Below are positions 5,583-6,019 of a stretch of 6,019 nt of DNA, in pieces. The translations under genes were made by a program, and so were the position numbers. The stretch's first letter is position 1. Every line of letters starts with the position of its first letter. The stretch lies in assembly GCA_943327755.2 (NCBI GenBank), contig CALPYF020000092.1, positions 1-6,019 of the forward strand, given 5' to 3'. The DNA comes from Deinococcus hopiensis KR-140 (GTDB taxonomy: Bacteria; Deinococcota; Deinococci; Deinococcales; Deinococcaceae). Below the pieces are notes generated by a model. It was not told where the DNA came from, did no database searches, and worked only from the letters and a program-made list of their open reading frames with translations.

Positions 5583-5799
5583 TCACACAGCATATCTGGA
5601 CACTTTCGCAGGAGGTCCACCGTAGACGTTGGCCCGCTCGGCGAGGCACCGCACCTCCCCGACCTGCAGATCTCCAAACCACGTGTCCACGCGCAGCTCG
5701 TCCACGACGGCGTTCTTCCGGATGCGAATGGCCCGTTTGATGCCCTTGCGCCTCAGGAATCGGAACCACTCCCCACCGATGAACTCCCGGTCAGCGACC

Positions 5800-5830
5800 A
5801 GGCCCTTCCAGCGGGTCGCTGGAAGGGCCT
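5800..5830. repeat. Long perfect hairpin inside IS4 transposase copy B
   Basis: Bases 5800-5813 are exactly complementary to 5817-5830, giving a 14-base-pair GC-rich stem with the loop GGT. It lies in the codons for KALPATRWKGL, just before the second catalytic Asp. The IS4 transposase frame also contains the 28-base palindrome seen in copy A at 285-312, so this gene has at least two unusually strong intragenic inverted repeats. Confidence 0.85.
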
Positions 5831-5896
5831 TCAGGAGTCGTGAGACCAATTGGATGCGCCGGACCGTGCCGCTGTTGCCGTCGTGATCGAGAGCGG

Positions 5897-6019
5897 TCCA
5901 GACGAGCGGCACCGTGTACCCGTGCAACACGACGCCGAGGACCAAGAGGTTCAGGGGCGACTCGCCACGCTCCCAGGTCGTCCGGTCCATGCTGAGCAGC
6001 AGTTTCCCAGGGGGCAAAA
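5897..6019. repeat. Direct repeat of bases 1-123 (two IS4 copies, same orientation)
   Basis: Bases 5897-6019 align to 1-123 without gaps and with three differences: A104/C6000, G121/A6017 and C122/A6018. In the transposase frame the first two are silent leucine codon changes and the third falls in a codon that is cut by the window edge. Both copies read on the minus strand, so the two host genes lie between direct repeats. Confidence 0.92.

Larger units (their letters stand above)
5232..5618 (-). mobile_element. IS5-family insertion sequence remnant, 5' half
   Basis: Only the 5' part of this element remains. On its right it breaks the IS4 reading frame near 5616-5622; on the minus strand the terminus reads GGACCTCCTGCGAAAGTGTC, a plausible terminal repeat. 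On its left it stops at 5231/5232 against the right end of the IS982 element. The downstream half of the IS5 transposase gene and its other terminus do not appear on the far side of IS982, so this is not a simple intact nest. Confidence 0.6.
5619..6019 (-). pseudogene. IS4-family transposase, copy B, disrupted by IS5 insertion (partial)
   Basis: This is the central part of the same transposase whose N-terminus lies at 1-388. It begins at the window edge within LPPGKLLLSMDRTTWERG (first catalytic Asp, residue 100 in copy A numbering). It carries GLVADREFIGGEWF (second catalytic Asp, about residue 165) and ends after CLAERANVYGG. There the IS5 terminus begins, and translation runs on only to PPAKVSRYAV and a stop at 5583. 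The YREK-type segment with the catalytic Glu is therefore missing and this copy cannot encode an active enzyme. Its 5' end lies beyond the right edge. Confidence 0.8.

Noticed and set aside
5211..5843. A 210-codon plus-strand frame spanning the IS5 and IS4 remnants.
   Set aside because: It is antisense to two recognisable transposase fragments and crosses their junction, so it cannot be an evolved gene.
1..6019. The idea that the window is a complete small circular plasmid with overlapping ends.
   Set aside because: The terminal repeats differ at three positions with a coding-like, silent pattern, and no replication gene or origin-like iterons are present. It is not fully excluded.

Overview
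The window is high-GC bacterial DNA and most likely comes from a Deinococcus or close relative. This rests on the mix of IS4-, IS5- and IS982-type transposases, a lipoprotein of the 'LLASC-GGG' style with DUF11-like repeats, and strong GC bias at third codon positions. The assignment is inference; no ribosomal or housekeeping gene is present to confirm it.

Layout from left to right. (1) 1-490: the 5' part of an IS4-family insertion sequence on the minus strand, running off the left edge. (2) 509-533: a strong hairpin, probably the terminator of the next gene. (3) 551-3244, minus strand: one large gene for an 897-residue lipoprotein with an N-terminal PEGA/Cna-B-like domain, three DUF11-like repeats each carrying one cysteine pair, and a separate C-terminal region. 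(4) 3245-3686: a 442-base divergent intergenic region with an AT-rich tandem repeat, a perfect inverted repeat, and a stray near-copy of a sequence next to the IS4 5' end. (5) 3687-4247, plus strand: a 186-residue secreted protein that I do not recognise. (6) 4248-4450: about 200 bases without a gene but with several inverted repeats. (7) 4451-6019: an insertion-sequence pile-up. An apparently full-length IS982-family transposase gene (plus) abuts the 5' half of an IS5-family transposase gene (minus), which in turn interrupts the C-terminal part of a second IS4 copy (minus) that runs off the right edge.

The two host genes are divergently transcribed and both products carry export signals, so an envelope role is plausible for each. 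Nothing in the sequence shows that they work together. They sit between two same-orientation copies of one IS4 element, whose overlapping 123 bases differ at three positions.

I see no CRISPR array, RNA gene, toxin-antitoxin pair, defence system or replication gene. The most interesting signals are structural: two long perfect inverted repeats inside the IS4 transposase reading frame, a hairpin enclosing the IS982 transposase start codon, the broken nesting of three IS elements, and the solitary IS-end-like 21-mer between the two host genes.
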